Source: Fistularia commersonii (lineage: Eukaryota > Chordata > Actinopteri > Syngnathiformes > Fistulariidae). Taken from it: a stretch of 64,000 nt of DNA. Where the stretch lies: NCBI GenBank assembly GCA_037954325.1, contig JBBMNZ010000016.1, forward strand, positions 733,001-797,000. Reading direction: 5' to 3'. This document shows, one piece after another, positions 1 to 11,400 of the stretch. A program made the translations under genes and the position numbers. How positions within the stretch are numbered: the stretch's first letter is position 1; each line of letters starts with the position of its first letter. The notes below the pieces were generated by a model. It was not told the origin of the DNA, ran no database searches, and saw nothing but the letters and a program-made list of their open reading frames with translations.

Positions 1-585
1 TGAACTACTTTTTTAAATTAAAAATGCAGTTCCCATATTGTCAGCTATATTGATATCGTCTAAGTTACAGCAGATAGTTTACGGGTCTGTAAATAGCATT
101 TTTACTTATTGTTAGAAATGTACCTGCTTTTCCGTTGGCCCCGACACCCTCATCAACAAGATGCCGTTGTCAAAAAAGAGAAAGTGGAAAGGATTGGACC
201 ACTTTTTATTTATTCATTCAGGTTAATAAGAAACTTGTATACTTGGTGTGGATGCAGCAAGCTTCGGTGCCACTATGAGAACCGTCATGGCGAAAAATAA
301 AACATAATGCACAGAGAACTGAGAAGACAGAACTGATGCATAGTATTGTTGAAATTGCACTTACTTTTCCTCATGAATCTCAGATTGTTTGTCATGTATA
401 TTTTAAAGGAACAGTTCATTACATATGAAGACTTTTATCATTACCTGTTCTCCTTTACACTAAAACAAAGGAAAATTTTTGACTTATTGTTACTTCTAGG
501 TAATTACACTATGATTTTACTGGTCTAGCCCCTTTGACATCAAATTAGGCTGTATGTGTCACCCAGACCAAATTGAATTTGACAA
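1..585 (-). mobile_element. hAT-like element, family B, truncated copy 1
   Basis: This reads as the reverse complement of much of 33577-34301. Shared landmarks are the tract around GCATTTTTACTTATTGTTAG, the TTTAAAGGAACAGTTCAT word and the terminal words GACCAAATTGAATTTGACA. It is cut by the window start. It carries a degenerate minus/plus coding relic and has no intact frame. Confidence 0.7.
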
Positions 586-1249
586 TCTTGTTTTGAGTTG
601 TTGGTTAAATTCTAACAAAAGCTCAAAAATGAATGTAGTCAATTGTCCTAAGTTCAAAAATGAATGTAGTCAGTTGCCCTGTTTTTGTCGCATAACATTA
701 AATGAAGGACATTCTTGTGAATGCCTGAACTGTGTGGCACAGCCAACAATATGTAGGTGTCTGGATTTTTTTAAAATTACCTACAACTTTAGAAGTCGTA
801 ATAAATTTTCCTTCTCTGTGTTTTGTGGCTGCCTTTGAATATTCAATCAAGTGGTCCCGTCCAAAGACAGGCGGAGGTTGCATATTAATAGGGCGAGGAT
901 AAATATCTGTCAGGGATTTGGAAAATACTAAATTGCTTCTACAGCGTTTTTTTTTTTTTTTTTTAAAGAGTTTCCAACAGTTACGAGTCTGAAAATAATT
1001 GAAAGGGCCCGGACAGCAGACGGTTTGTCTCACTGAGGATTTCTTTTCAGACTGGCTGCGAAACCAGGACAAGGCAGCATCATCACAACAGCCCAAACCC
1101 CCCCCCAAAAAACATTCTCCATCAGCTGCTTGGCAGTGAATTAAAGAAGTCGGGAGAAAGGGAAGGATTGGTGCATCAAGATTTTTTTGATTTTCAACTT
1201 TCTGTCAGATGTTCAATAACTGCAGACATACGGAAATACAGCAAATAAA
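586..1249. other. no gene recognised; short 32-bp direct repeat
   Basis: Part of the dnajc6 3'-ward intron region. A 32-bp period duplication sits at about 622-680 (TCAAAAATGAATGTAGTC twice). There is a T18 run at about 947-964. I see no exon with homology. Confidence 0.5.
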
Positions 1250-2200
1250 TTACTGTATTTTTCGGACTATAAGTTTGGCTTGTCCTGCGACTTATACATT
1301 AAAAGCTATACATTAAAATTTTCACATGTTCATTATTTTCACACTGACAGCTGTGAAAGTGCTTATGGGCTACTTTCTGCTACTCCTATTACACCTGTAC
1401 CGCTGAAAATATAAAATTTAAACATCAACTCCAAAAGACAACTGAGAAAGACTGAACACAAACGCCCCCAAAAGGAATATCATATTCTCCAAATTTCAAG
1501 CTGCAAGTATATGCAGTAATATGCAGCTGAAAATACTAAAAGAAGACCAGGAAAAAGAAAGTTTGGAGTGAGCAAGAAACTCGTGACGGATTGGCGAAAA
1601 GCGGAGGATACTCTAAACTGCAATGAAGAAAACAAAAAAAGCTAATCACAGACTAAGAGCTAGATGGTCACAGCTAGAGGAAGAAGTTTACGAATGGGTG
1701 CTTGAACAACGTGCCGCCGGGAGAGGCTGGTCAACGGCGCAGTCATGTCTCCACTCCTAGGTAGTTACCAAGGCGACGAATATAAATGACTTTATTGGAG
1801 GACCTTTTTGGTGTTTCTGCCTCATGCAACGCAATCGCCTCTATGAGCACGGACAACAATGTCTGAAAAACAGCCATGCAGAAGAGGCAGTGGCGCGCCG
1901 TCTACCTCCAGATTGGCGGAGTTGCTCAGAAGTGACACAGAGGATGAAAAATTCAATTGATTTAGTGATTTGGAGTGGGATGGAGAGTTTGGTAAACTTG
2001 TTATGCTATGTTGTCTATGTTATAGTAAACTATTAATATGTTACATTAACATACCATACACCACACCTATTCAGCCAACCTATTCTATGGTTATTACTAT
2101 TGTTTCCCCCAAAATATGCAACTTATAGTCCAGTGCGACTTATATATGTTTTTTTCCTCTCAATGATGCATTTTTGGCTGGTGCAACGTATGACGAGTAC
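1250..2200 (+). mobile_element. pogo/Tigger-like DNA transposon relic
   Basis: It starts with ACTGTATTTTTCGGACTATA, a typical fish pogo-like terminus, and ends in repeated CGACTTATA-type words without a clean right TIR. Plus-strand frames contain broken transposase words such as FGVSKKLVTDWRKAEDTLN (HTH region) and RERLVNGAV. Stops and frameshifts are present, and the right end appears decayed. Confidence 0.65.
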
Positions 2201-2271
2201 ATAATTGTATATGTACTCACAACACTCCCAACTCGATTTAAATTTCAGGTCCTTTGTCTCTGACCTTAAAG

Positions 2272-2338
2272 GGTCATTCGTTGGTATATTTTGTGTGCAT
2301 TAAAGACAAATGCACACAAAATATACCAATGAATGACC
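2272..2338. repeat. near-perfect 30-bp inverted repeat (hairpin) with 7-nt loop
   Basis: The left arm 2272-2301 and right arm 2309-2338 are complementary apart from one base. The spacer is 7 nt. It is not part of the adjacent pogo-like element as far as can be seen. Confidence 0.9.
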
Positions 2339-3261
2339 TGGCCTCATGCGGTGTGATCATGCCAGAGATGGAACCAGTAACAGGACGCTGACGTGCAAGG
2401 GAACGACGGCTCCGTGGCCTTAAAGAAGACTCATGAATATGACAACAGCGGTGATGAAAGACCCCAGAGGCCAGTTTGCGGAAAAGTCGAAATGGCAGCC
2501 TCGTGGGACGAAAGCGAGGAAAACGATGATACATGAATAACTTCCAATTTACAGATTTAAATCAATCAACTGTATTTCAGGAGGCAAAAGCATGAAACAG
2601 TACCACTTTCTGCATTATACAGTCTCATAAAATATTTCTGTAATGATTACTTTTAAGCTATAATATTACATTTCTGAACCCCAGTAACAGTGATGGGTTG
2701 GTCATTACTATTTTTATTATTATTATTATGGAGACCAAGTAATCTAACTCATCAGCGCCCTCTGGTGGATAACACCAGTAGTTGTGTGCAGCGTCTTTTT
2801 TTGTTTTTTATACAAATATTTACATTTTATGTTTATTTTTTAATTATTTAGTTCATTTTTTAAATAAATAAAATATTTCCAGATCCATTCAGTGCATGTT
2901 TTAATTACCCCCCCTCCCCTTCCCCACCCATGAGCCAGTGATAACACACCATGAGCCAGGGAAAAATAAACTCAGTGTGCAGTAAGTCAGGCAATAAAAA
3001 CAAAAAACAGACTGGTACATGATGATTTCAAATGTGGATTGTCTTTGTTGTTAATAATTTCCTTTGACCAAAAAACCTGAAAGGCCAAATACTGTAAATG
3101 CCCCCGATCCGAAGCGGCCTTTGCGTTTATTGTTAACTTGAGTAGAAATGCAGCATACGGGGTAAAAATAAAAAAGGGGCTGTCTCTGTATTCCGAAAGC
3201 AAAATCCAATCAGTTGAAGGACGTGACGGCGGGAGACAAGGCGAGGCATGCGTCTGCTTAC
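2339..3261. other. dnajc6 intron, no exon recognised; CTCF-like motif
   Basis: GCGCCCTCTGGTGG at 2755-2768 is a close match on the minus strand to the CTCF core. A/T-rich low complexity lies at about 2710-2880. The next dnajc6 exon was looked for and not found. Confidence 0.5.
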
Positions 3262-3384
3262 CGAGCATGTGATCACACACACATTCTTGGGGTTCTGTCT
3301 CAGCCAATTGTGCATGTTCTTACACACAGCGAACAGGTTGTGAAGGCTGGGAGCCTGGCGAGAGGGCCAGTTACACTCCGAGAC
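3262..3384 (-). CDS. dnajc6: dnajc6 exon 5, last exon in window
   Basis: A 123-nt exon (41 codons, phase 0 at both ends) from a CAG acceptor (3387-3385) to a GTAAGC donor. It encodes VSECNWPSRQAPSLHNLFAV and then CKNMHNWLRQNPKNVCVITC-S. It ends at the cysteine of the phosphatase-like loop; the loop glycine and arginine would be in the next exon. The residue before the cysteine is threonine instead of the usual histidine. No further dnajc6 exon was recognised between 1 and 3261. Confidence 0.95.
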
Positions 3385-6040
3385 CTGCAGAGGGGTTCAA
3401 GACAGGGGAAATGATTGAAGAAGAAAAAAAGTGGGAAAGGAGGAGAGTTAGCGAAAACACTGCAGCTGCCATGAACTTTTTGTCTGCCTGCAAGAGTCTT
3501 TCAGATGATACAGAGCTACTCCCAAGTTTACTTCCTTATAACACAGGCGGGCAAACTTTTTGACTCGTGGGCCGAAATGGGTTTTAAAATTTACCAGAGG
3601 GGCCAGGCCAGGAACAGATGGATGGAGTATTTGTGTGAACCAATATACATGACAGATAGAATAGAAGTACATGTAAAATCCAATAAGTAAAGGTTTCAGA
3701 CATTTTTTCCAGTTCATCAGAGTCTGGAGTTAGTTTTGTTGTGGCTATTCTCAGGATGGATTCAAGGATGTTGGTCATCTATATTGATCGAACAAAACAC
3801 CGTCAGCATCTTATGTGCCGTCCTCCGGAGATTAATAAACATGGCTAATTGCTAATTTGAAGGTCAGCATAGAGCTTGCTTTGTTACCAGATTCTTTAAT
3901 CGCAATTTATCAGCGAAAAAATGTTGTAAGTCTGTAAATTAGCCATCAATCTCTGAGCCATGGCTGCCTGCTCTTGTGTTGACTAGCATAGTTAGCGTGC
4001 GTCGTGGCAAGTGACAGCTGATATTATATTCTTAGAAAACCGCAGAGTTTCTTGTTGCATCCAGCATACAGCCATTGATGGGGCTTAAGTGAAAAAATAT
4101 TTAGTGATAAAAATCTCGGCGCCCACTACCCACTTTTTGCTTCCTTGTCCTGCTGGAAGCCATCAGGCTGTATAACTCATCACACTGAGTGTCAGACACT
4201 GTGCAATAAATGTTTTACTGTACAAGAACCCTGGCTTTTACACAAAATTATTGCATGTAATCATATACATGTACTAGTAAATACACATGTATATACATTA
4301 CATATATTTTTATATATTTTTACATACCTTTACCTTTATTTTTATTCATTTCTTTTGATCGTTACTGTTCTTTTTATTTCATTTTTATTATTATTTTTAA
4401 ATGAAGTTCTATTTTGATTCTTCCCCACTTGACTCCGTAGCAGAAGCTTCTTTCAGCAAAAAACAATTTCCTCCTGAGGATTGATAAAGTATTCTGATTC
4501 CGATTCATTACACTCCAACAAATGTGTATGAGGAACATGGTAGTTTCAGAGAAAAAGTATAATAACTTAGATTTAATTGTAGAAAATTTCAATGTCGATG
4601 TGTATGAGAAATGTAGGTATTTAAGAAAAAAGGTAAAATAAATTAGATTTGATTGTATAAAATTTCAATGTCAATGTGTATGAGGATTTTGGGTATATCA
4701 GAGAAAAGGTAAAATAAATTAGATTTGATTGTCTGAAATTTCAATGTTAATGTGTGCTGAGAAACATAGGTATTTCAGAGAAAAGGTAAAATAAGTTCAG
4801 TGGGCCAGAATTAAAAGAACCAACGGGCCATATAGGGCCCACGGGCTGTAGTTTGCCCTTGCCTGGCATTACATCTATATATGTTCTCTGCTTATAGAGT
4901 GTTTTGATCAGAATCAGAATGCCGTTTCAAATGGCTTTACATGTCCATACACAGATGCCGGCGTAGCTGCCCTGCTCGGCGCTAACCAGATCACCCAGAC
5001 CATCAGAGAGTTATGTACCTTGCGCGAGGGCACTTTGGCTGCCGTCAGCTCGTGGGCTTGCTTCTCTATCTTGGATGTCACCAAGGAGCCACTCCGATTC
5101 ATGTCATCAGGCGACCTCACCGACGGTTAGTCAGACATTTAACTTGGGCCGGCTCATTGTCAGCCCATTGATGATGTAAACACATCGAATAGGACAAAAT
5201 AGGATGATACGACACTGACACTTTTCTTTTAATAAATCCTGATGATGAGGCAGTTTTGCATGAAAACGCATTTTCTTGAATTTCTGATGGTAGAGCAGGT
5301 GTCCCTCCATCAGAGGGTTAGTGGTTCCACCTCTCTGCATGCCTATGTGTCCTTGGGCAAGACAACAAACCCATAGTTGTTCCCAATGATCTGGTTAGCA
5401 CCTTGCATTGCAGCTCTACCACCGTCGGTGCACAAAATGGGTGAATGAATGTTTGAAACAATGATCCCTCATCATATCGCACTCTCACAGTACCATGGAT
5501 TTTAACTCCTACACATCTAATTTTTTAAATCTGAGTTTTTTCATAACACCACGGGTTTTTTGCCATATAAAAGTATTTTTATATATTTATTATCTAACAG
5601 AAAAATAGCCATTTTCTATGGTGGCCACCAACCAGAGCATGGTGTTCTGTATCCTGGCCTCTGATTGGCTCAGTGACGGTAGCGTCATTCTCTGCATGAA
5701 TATGTCCGAAGGACGTATTCAGCACCACCCCACATCCAATTCGCAGCAACATGCGATCCCTGCTGTTACTCTGCGCAGTTGTGTTTGTGTAAATTATGTA
5801 GTGAGCGTTTATGAGAAAGCTCATATGAGATGAGAGGAGATGTGCTTTATTGATCCCATGCTTGGGAAATTGTTTCACAGTAGCAGCAAGACATACAAGG
5901 ACAACACAAGCTAAAAATACGTGTAAAAAATGAATTAACTCTGAAGTGTAAAAGTATAAAATATATAAAATGTTTCTCATATTTACCAATATACAGGAAT
6001 AAATAATTTGCAAAGTAGCAAAGTTATATATATATATATT

Positions 6041-6117
<77 letters not shown>

Positions 6118-7800
6118 ATAATTAAAAGAAAATATGGTCGCCACTTCCTGGAATTTCGTCTCTGGAACTAATCCCCTGCATATAATCAAGGTAATCAGGT
6201 AATAAAGGTAATCAGAGCAATTTTACTGTTATTTGTTACAGTGGACAAAACCCCACATAATGGTGTTTAAACAGCTGTCACAGCCTAATTGAAGAACATA
6301 ATTTAAAGCTCTATAGGACATTTAATGGACAACAATTATGAGGGTTCATAATTGTACATGCACAGGGCACTGATGGCAAACAGCGCTTCAGCTCCTGTGC
6401 ATCACCTCAGTGTTTTCCTGCTCAGCTAAACACACAACTAAAGGGGCAGCGTCACACTCACCCTGTTGGAGAATTTGGCGCCGCGGTAGTTGCGCTGAGA
6501 CAGGTTGAAGACGGTGTAGTGGTCGGCGTGGCGACTGTCCAGGAAAGATCGGATGTCCTCCACGTGGTTCTGGTAGCCGATCTGCACCGACTCTGCTGGA
6601 TAGGTCATCACTGTGGGAGGCAGAAGGAAATCTGTGACCCAGGTGCCAGATGAGATGTTTGAATTGACCTTTTCCTTTCTTTAAATCAGTACCACTCCAC
6701 AAAGAGGAAAGTGAGTTTGAAGTAAAAACCATGCGCTGATGCCATCTTCTGAAGGGCGCGCTGCCAAGCGTGCAGCCACGGGCCGCTTGAGCATGAGAGG
6801 ACGAAGAGGACAGCAGGGAATCTCTGTTTGTTTATTTTACTATTTTTCTAGCTCTGTATTTATATGAAGTTTACTTCAATCCACGCCAGTCTGTACAGGA
6901 TGCCAAACAGCAGCTCATAACACAGCAGTCCAATGAGCAGTACTTACCAATGATCCGTGACGTGATGTAGGCGATGTCCAGCTCGCCTTTGGTGTACCTA
7001 CAAAGGAGAAAGGGGACACATTTTTCCATAATTATCATACAGGAGTTAATAGAATGCCGTCTTGGCATATTTCAGGTCTTATTTCATTGATTTCCAAACC
7101 AAAAAACACAATCTGAAGTTCCTTTTTTTTTTTTAATCTCACACTGGGAGAGGATTCGGGATGAATACACATTGTGATCTTTAAAAAGCAATATAAAAAT
7201 GCTTCATGTTTCCGAAGCGCAGACTGAACCGGTCAAAAAATTAATTGACCCCGCCCCCAGTGGAAGGAAATGAATGACAGGCAGGTACTGTGATTTCTGG
7301 AATACTGGCGGAAAACGTCTGTCATACACAACTCAATTACATCACTCGTGGAAATTGTGTGTCTGACAGTTGAAAGAACATATATAGTGTTATATGGTGT
7401 TTCACCTCCCTCTAAGCACCCCACTTTTATTACGTAGCACCTTTTCTGACACAGTGTGGAGTTTGAAATGATTTATAGTAGAAAAGGAGACAAATGAGGC
7501 CCCTGCGATATTAGGACACAAAAATATAAATAAAGAGTCTTTGCTTGAGTGACACATTTATGCTTGAATGTGCGGAGCCTTGCAACCGTAGGATTCTCAG
7601 CAACGGGGTATTTAGATACATGCGGTCTTATTTGCACAATAACACAATGCTTTCGAGATATAAACTCTGCGTTAGTCTGTCTTTCCTTCGGGATTTGAAT
7701 TTCCATTTGCTACATTTCTCAGTAAATGTGTTGCGAAAACACAAAACACTATTTAAATGAACAACGTCGGGCTCAGAAGCAAGTGATGTTTAATGCAGGG

Positions 7801-7835
<35 letters not shown>

Positions 7836-8050
7836 TGTGTGTGTGTGCGTGTTGGCTCTTAATCCCTGCACTAAGATTAAATGATGTTGAATTCCAACAA
7901 CTTTTATTTTCTTAAAAGGTCAGAACGTCAATGTTGGCCACTTAAAAAGCTCGATTCACCTTCTTTGCGGTCAGAACATCAGGCTGCATGTCGAACGTAT
8001 CAAAGTAATTGGACTCAACAGACTTCAGAGAGGAGCATGTGCTGGGCTGC

Positions 8051-8096
<46 letters not shown>

Positions 8097-8278
8097 CCTC
8101 CTCATCACACTTGACTGAGCTGACTCGGATCAAAGAAACACCATATGGGAATCCCTCATTTGAGCCTTTCAGCACCAAACTGAGTTGCTCCATATGGAAA
8201 TGAAAGTTGTCATTAAGTGAAAGGCGCACATGTGCCCTGCATGCGCATCTACGTGTACATGTGACCTGCATGCGCGCG

Positions 8279-8323
<45 letters not shown>

Positions 8324-8440
8324 TAGGAAACCTAAAATAACACGAATTGGGTTTTTGTGGAGTATCAAATGCACCTGACTATATTGGGAGACCAGACTGT
8401 TCATGCAGACTGTAAGCAGTGTGTGAGGATGCTTCTGCAT

Positions 8441-8498
<58 letters not shown>

Positions 8499-11400
8499 CG
8501 GGGTGTGCGTGTGTAGACATGACAATGTGGTTCAAGCTCAAAAAAGCTGGAATGCAAAAACCTCCCTCAGCGGTGCGGGGAGGCCATCCTGCAGCTACCA
8601 GGATGCGTCACAGAGAAATAGAAGGAAATGTAGAGCAGCGGGCTTGATATTCGCCGCCGACTCAGAGACTCACAGGCTGAGGGCAGACTGGGGCAAAAAT
8701 GACCCCAAAAAAATTCCATTACAATGGGGAGGATGATGAAATCCAGTTAAACAGAGCAAGACGGGGATAGAGAGAGAACGAGAAATAGATAAGTATGTGT
8801 TTTGTATCGGGATGGGGGCGGGCCGGGCGCAGACCAAGGACAATGTGCCTTTCATGAAACCAGATCAGCCGTTTAGACCCCAGCTTTGTAGTGTTTGAGA
8901 GCTGCTCCCAGATGGGCTTCGCTGCAAAGTGTCTTATCAGTCTGGTAAACAAACGCTTCCGTAAATAATCCGGCGACAACATTCTAGCGTGAATGCGGAC
9001 GAGACAGAGCGGGGGGCAGTCGAGTGGGGCCGCTTAAAAGCTAAGCTGTGCCTCCTCTTCACCAAGCTCCAGGGGACTCCAGATGAAAACTCCAATAAGA
9101 GGCGCTGAAACAGAGTGTATTTGAAAAGTCATCCAGATGAAGACCCTGCAGAAATTATGCTGACCTAGAAATTTCTTCCTACAAAAACTCCCTCTATGTG
9201 AGAAAAAAAAAGCCAAGCATCATGTAATCAAGAGAAAATCCTGCCAGGGGGGTAAACAAAACCAACACTTCCTGAACTATGATTAGAAAACATTCACATC
9301 ACACACACACAAAATCTGACCTTAAAATGTTTGTAAAAACCCCGACAGCCCACCAAGCCACTCTTAACTCCTTGGGGAGCATGTTGAAACACACACACTG
9401 GATGGTGCAGGAGTCTTCAGACCTGCCGTGTGCACAGGAGATACAGTCAAAGGTTGTGCTGCCTCAGTATTTGACGCCCTGATATTTTGACCTGAGGGTG
9501 GCACGGAGATGCAGAGGTTGCACCTGAGAACCTGAGAGGTTCATGGTTCTCTGGTTTTCTCGAACAGTCCAAAAACGACCAGGAGGTTCACTGGAGATCC
9601 TAAATCGCTGAAACAATTATTAATATTTATATATTATTTACAAATGTATTATTTAATATTTATTATTTATTTACAAATATTTATTTATTTTGATCTTAAC
9701 TGTAATTTATTTTTATCATTAGCTATTTTTATTCTTTATTTTTATGTAGATTTCTACTTTATTCTTTCCCACTTGACTCTTGCAGAAGCTGCTTTCAACA
9801 AAAAGCAATTTTCTCCTGGGGGATCAACACAGTATTCTGATTCTGATTCTTGTGATGGACCGACAACTAGTCCAGGGTTTAACAGCTGGAATTGGCTCCA
9901 GCAGCCCCATCACATGATGAATAATGAATGAATATTTGAGCCTAAGAATTGTGATGAGGACTGGGCTACATCTTTTTGATATCACAGTATCTACAAAGGG
10001 AAAGAAAATCGCTTGCCCCCAAACAAGATAAATTATGACTATAATGATAAGCAGTTTAATTCTACCTTACTAAGCACAAAGTTTATTTATTGCAGGTTTT
10101 CACATTTTTGCGGAAAGCCCCATTAGGGAGACACCTGCCGCCTCCGGTATTAAACCAAGGTTAATTATTTCTTGTGTATCTTTCAATGTAGGAAAAAAAC
10201 AAAACATAACCAGCAACATCTCTTTCCAGAAGTCTAAGCGCTATCATTTAAAAATCATCCAGACTTGGCAGTGAGCAGCTTCCACAGAGCCCTCTGTGAC
10301 AACAACTGTACTCCATGTTGTTGTAATCTACTGCCTCGACATTACATCTGGCACGCCCGGCTCCTCTTCGTGGCAGCAAATCACTGATCTGGCTCACGAC
10401 TTTATCGACGATAGAAGGCTAAATCAAACGGATGGTGGTTACAGCATAGACGGCTGTCATCATGCTAAGAGCCGCATTGTAGTAACACAATTTATAGGGG
10501 CAATAAACAGGGAAATACAGTTATCATTGCGAAATCTATCAGGTGTCTTTTCCGTCCTTTTAGATGTATGGGTTTTCGTGCCATGCAAGCAGCAAGGCAA
10601 TCACCTCTTTGGATGAGATTAGAACAACTTTACTGTCCCTATACATGTAAAGGAAAAATTAACTGCAGTTGTTCAGCATTTAACCAAAAGTGCAAAAAGC
10701 AGCAGGGGCAGATAGAATAATGAGTTAACAGTATATACATGATAGAATGTGTCAATAATTTCAAAGTGAGTGATATAAAGGGTACTATGAACATATTATA
10801 CAGATGGATATATGAATTGGAGCCATAAATAATAATTTCACAGTAGAAACATACAGATGATAAGTTATGCTTGACAGAAAATGGATGTTAAATTGTAAAT
10901 AAATATGGACAGTGGCTGCCTATAGAGTAGTATTGTGGGGGTTGCGTGTGTTTAGCAACGGAAGAAGCTGTCAATTCATACAACCATCAAATAAACCTAT
11001 AAAAGTCATCCTAAACAGCTAGGCCACTGTACATCCGCCTGTTGCTGAGGCAGCTCGCCCCCGTGGCGACCCCTTTCTCCGAGCCTCCCGCCCGCATATA
11101 AACACAGCCAAGAAACCAGACACTGCCACATATCTGCCCGCACAACGCAGGGGCCCGGCGAAATGAATCCCCCCTGTATCAGCACAGAACCGACCGTTTG
11201 GCACAATGAACCGACATGAATAATTCAGCCAGGCGGGGAGCGAAGGACTGCACAGGGAGGAGAGGAAGGGTAGGAAAGGTAGAGATGAGATGAGAGGCGA
11301 GCACGGCTGAAAACAAAAGGGAACGGCAGGACACGGGGAGGGTGGGGGGGTCACAAGAGGCGAATAATCAGGATCAAACTTGCTGAGTCAATAGTGAGAG

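Larger units (their letters stand above)
3544..4865. mobile_element. hAT-like element, family C, with internal tandem repeat
   Basis: The termini CAGGCGGGCAAACT and AGTTTGCCCTTGCCTG are imperfect inverted repeats. The flanking 8-mers TTATAACA and GCATTACA agree at 5 of 8 positions (decayed hAT-type duplication). The sub-terminal GGGCCG/GGGCCC words are typical of this type. There is no intact transposase. Confidence 0.7.

Noticed and set aside
1..3261. Search for the next dnajc6 exon (rest of the phosphatase loop)
   Set aside because: No segment with DGRAAS-type coding and splice sites was found; the exon is presumably beyond the left edge.
8249..8557. ORFs rich in THTHTH or VCVCVC
   Set aside because: Translations of (CA/TG)n microsatellites; the same applies at 36621-36824, 41003-41352, 59016-59418 and 61903-62336.
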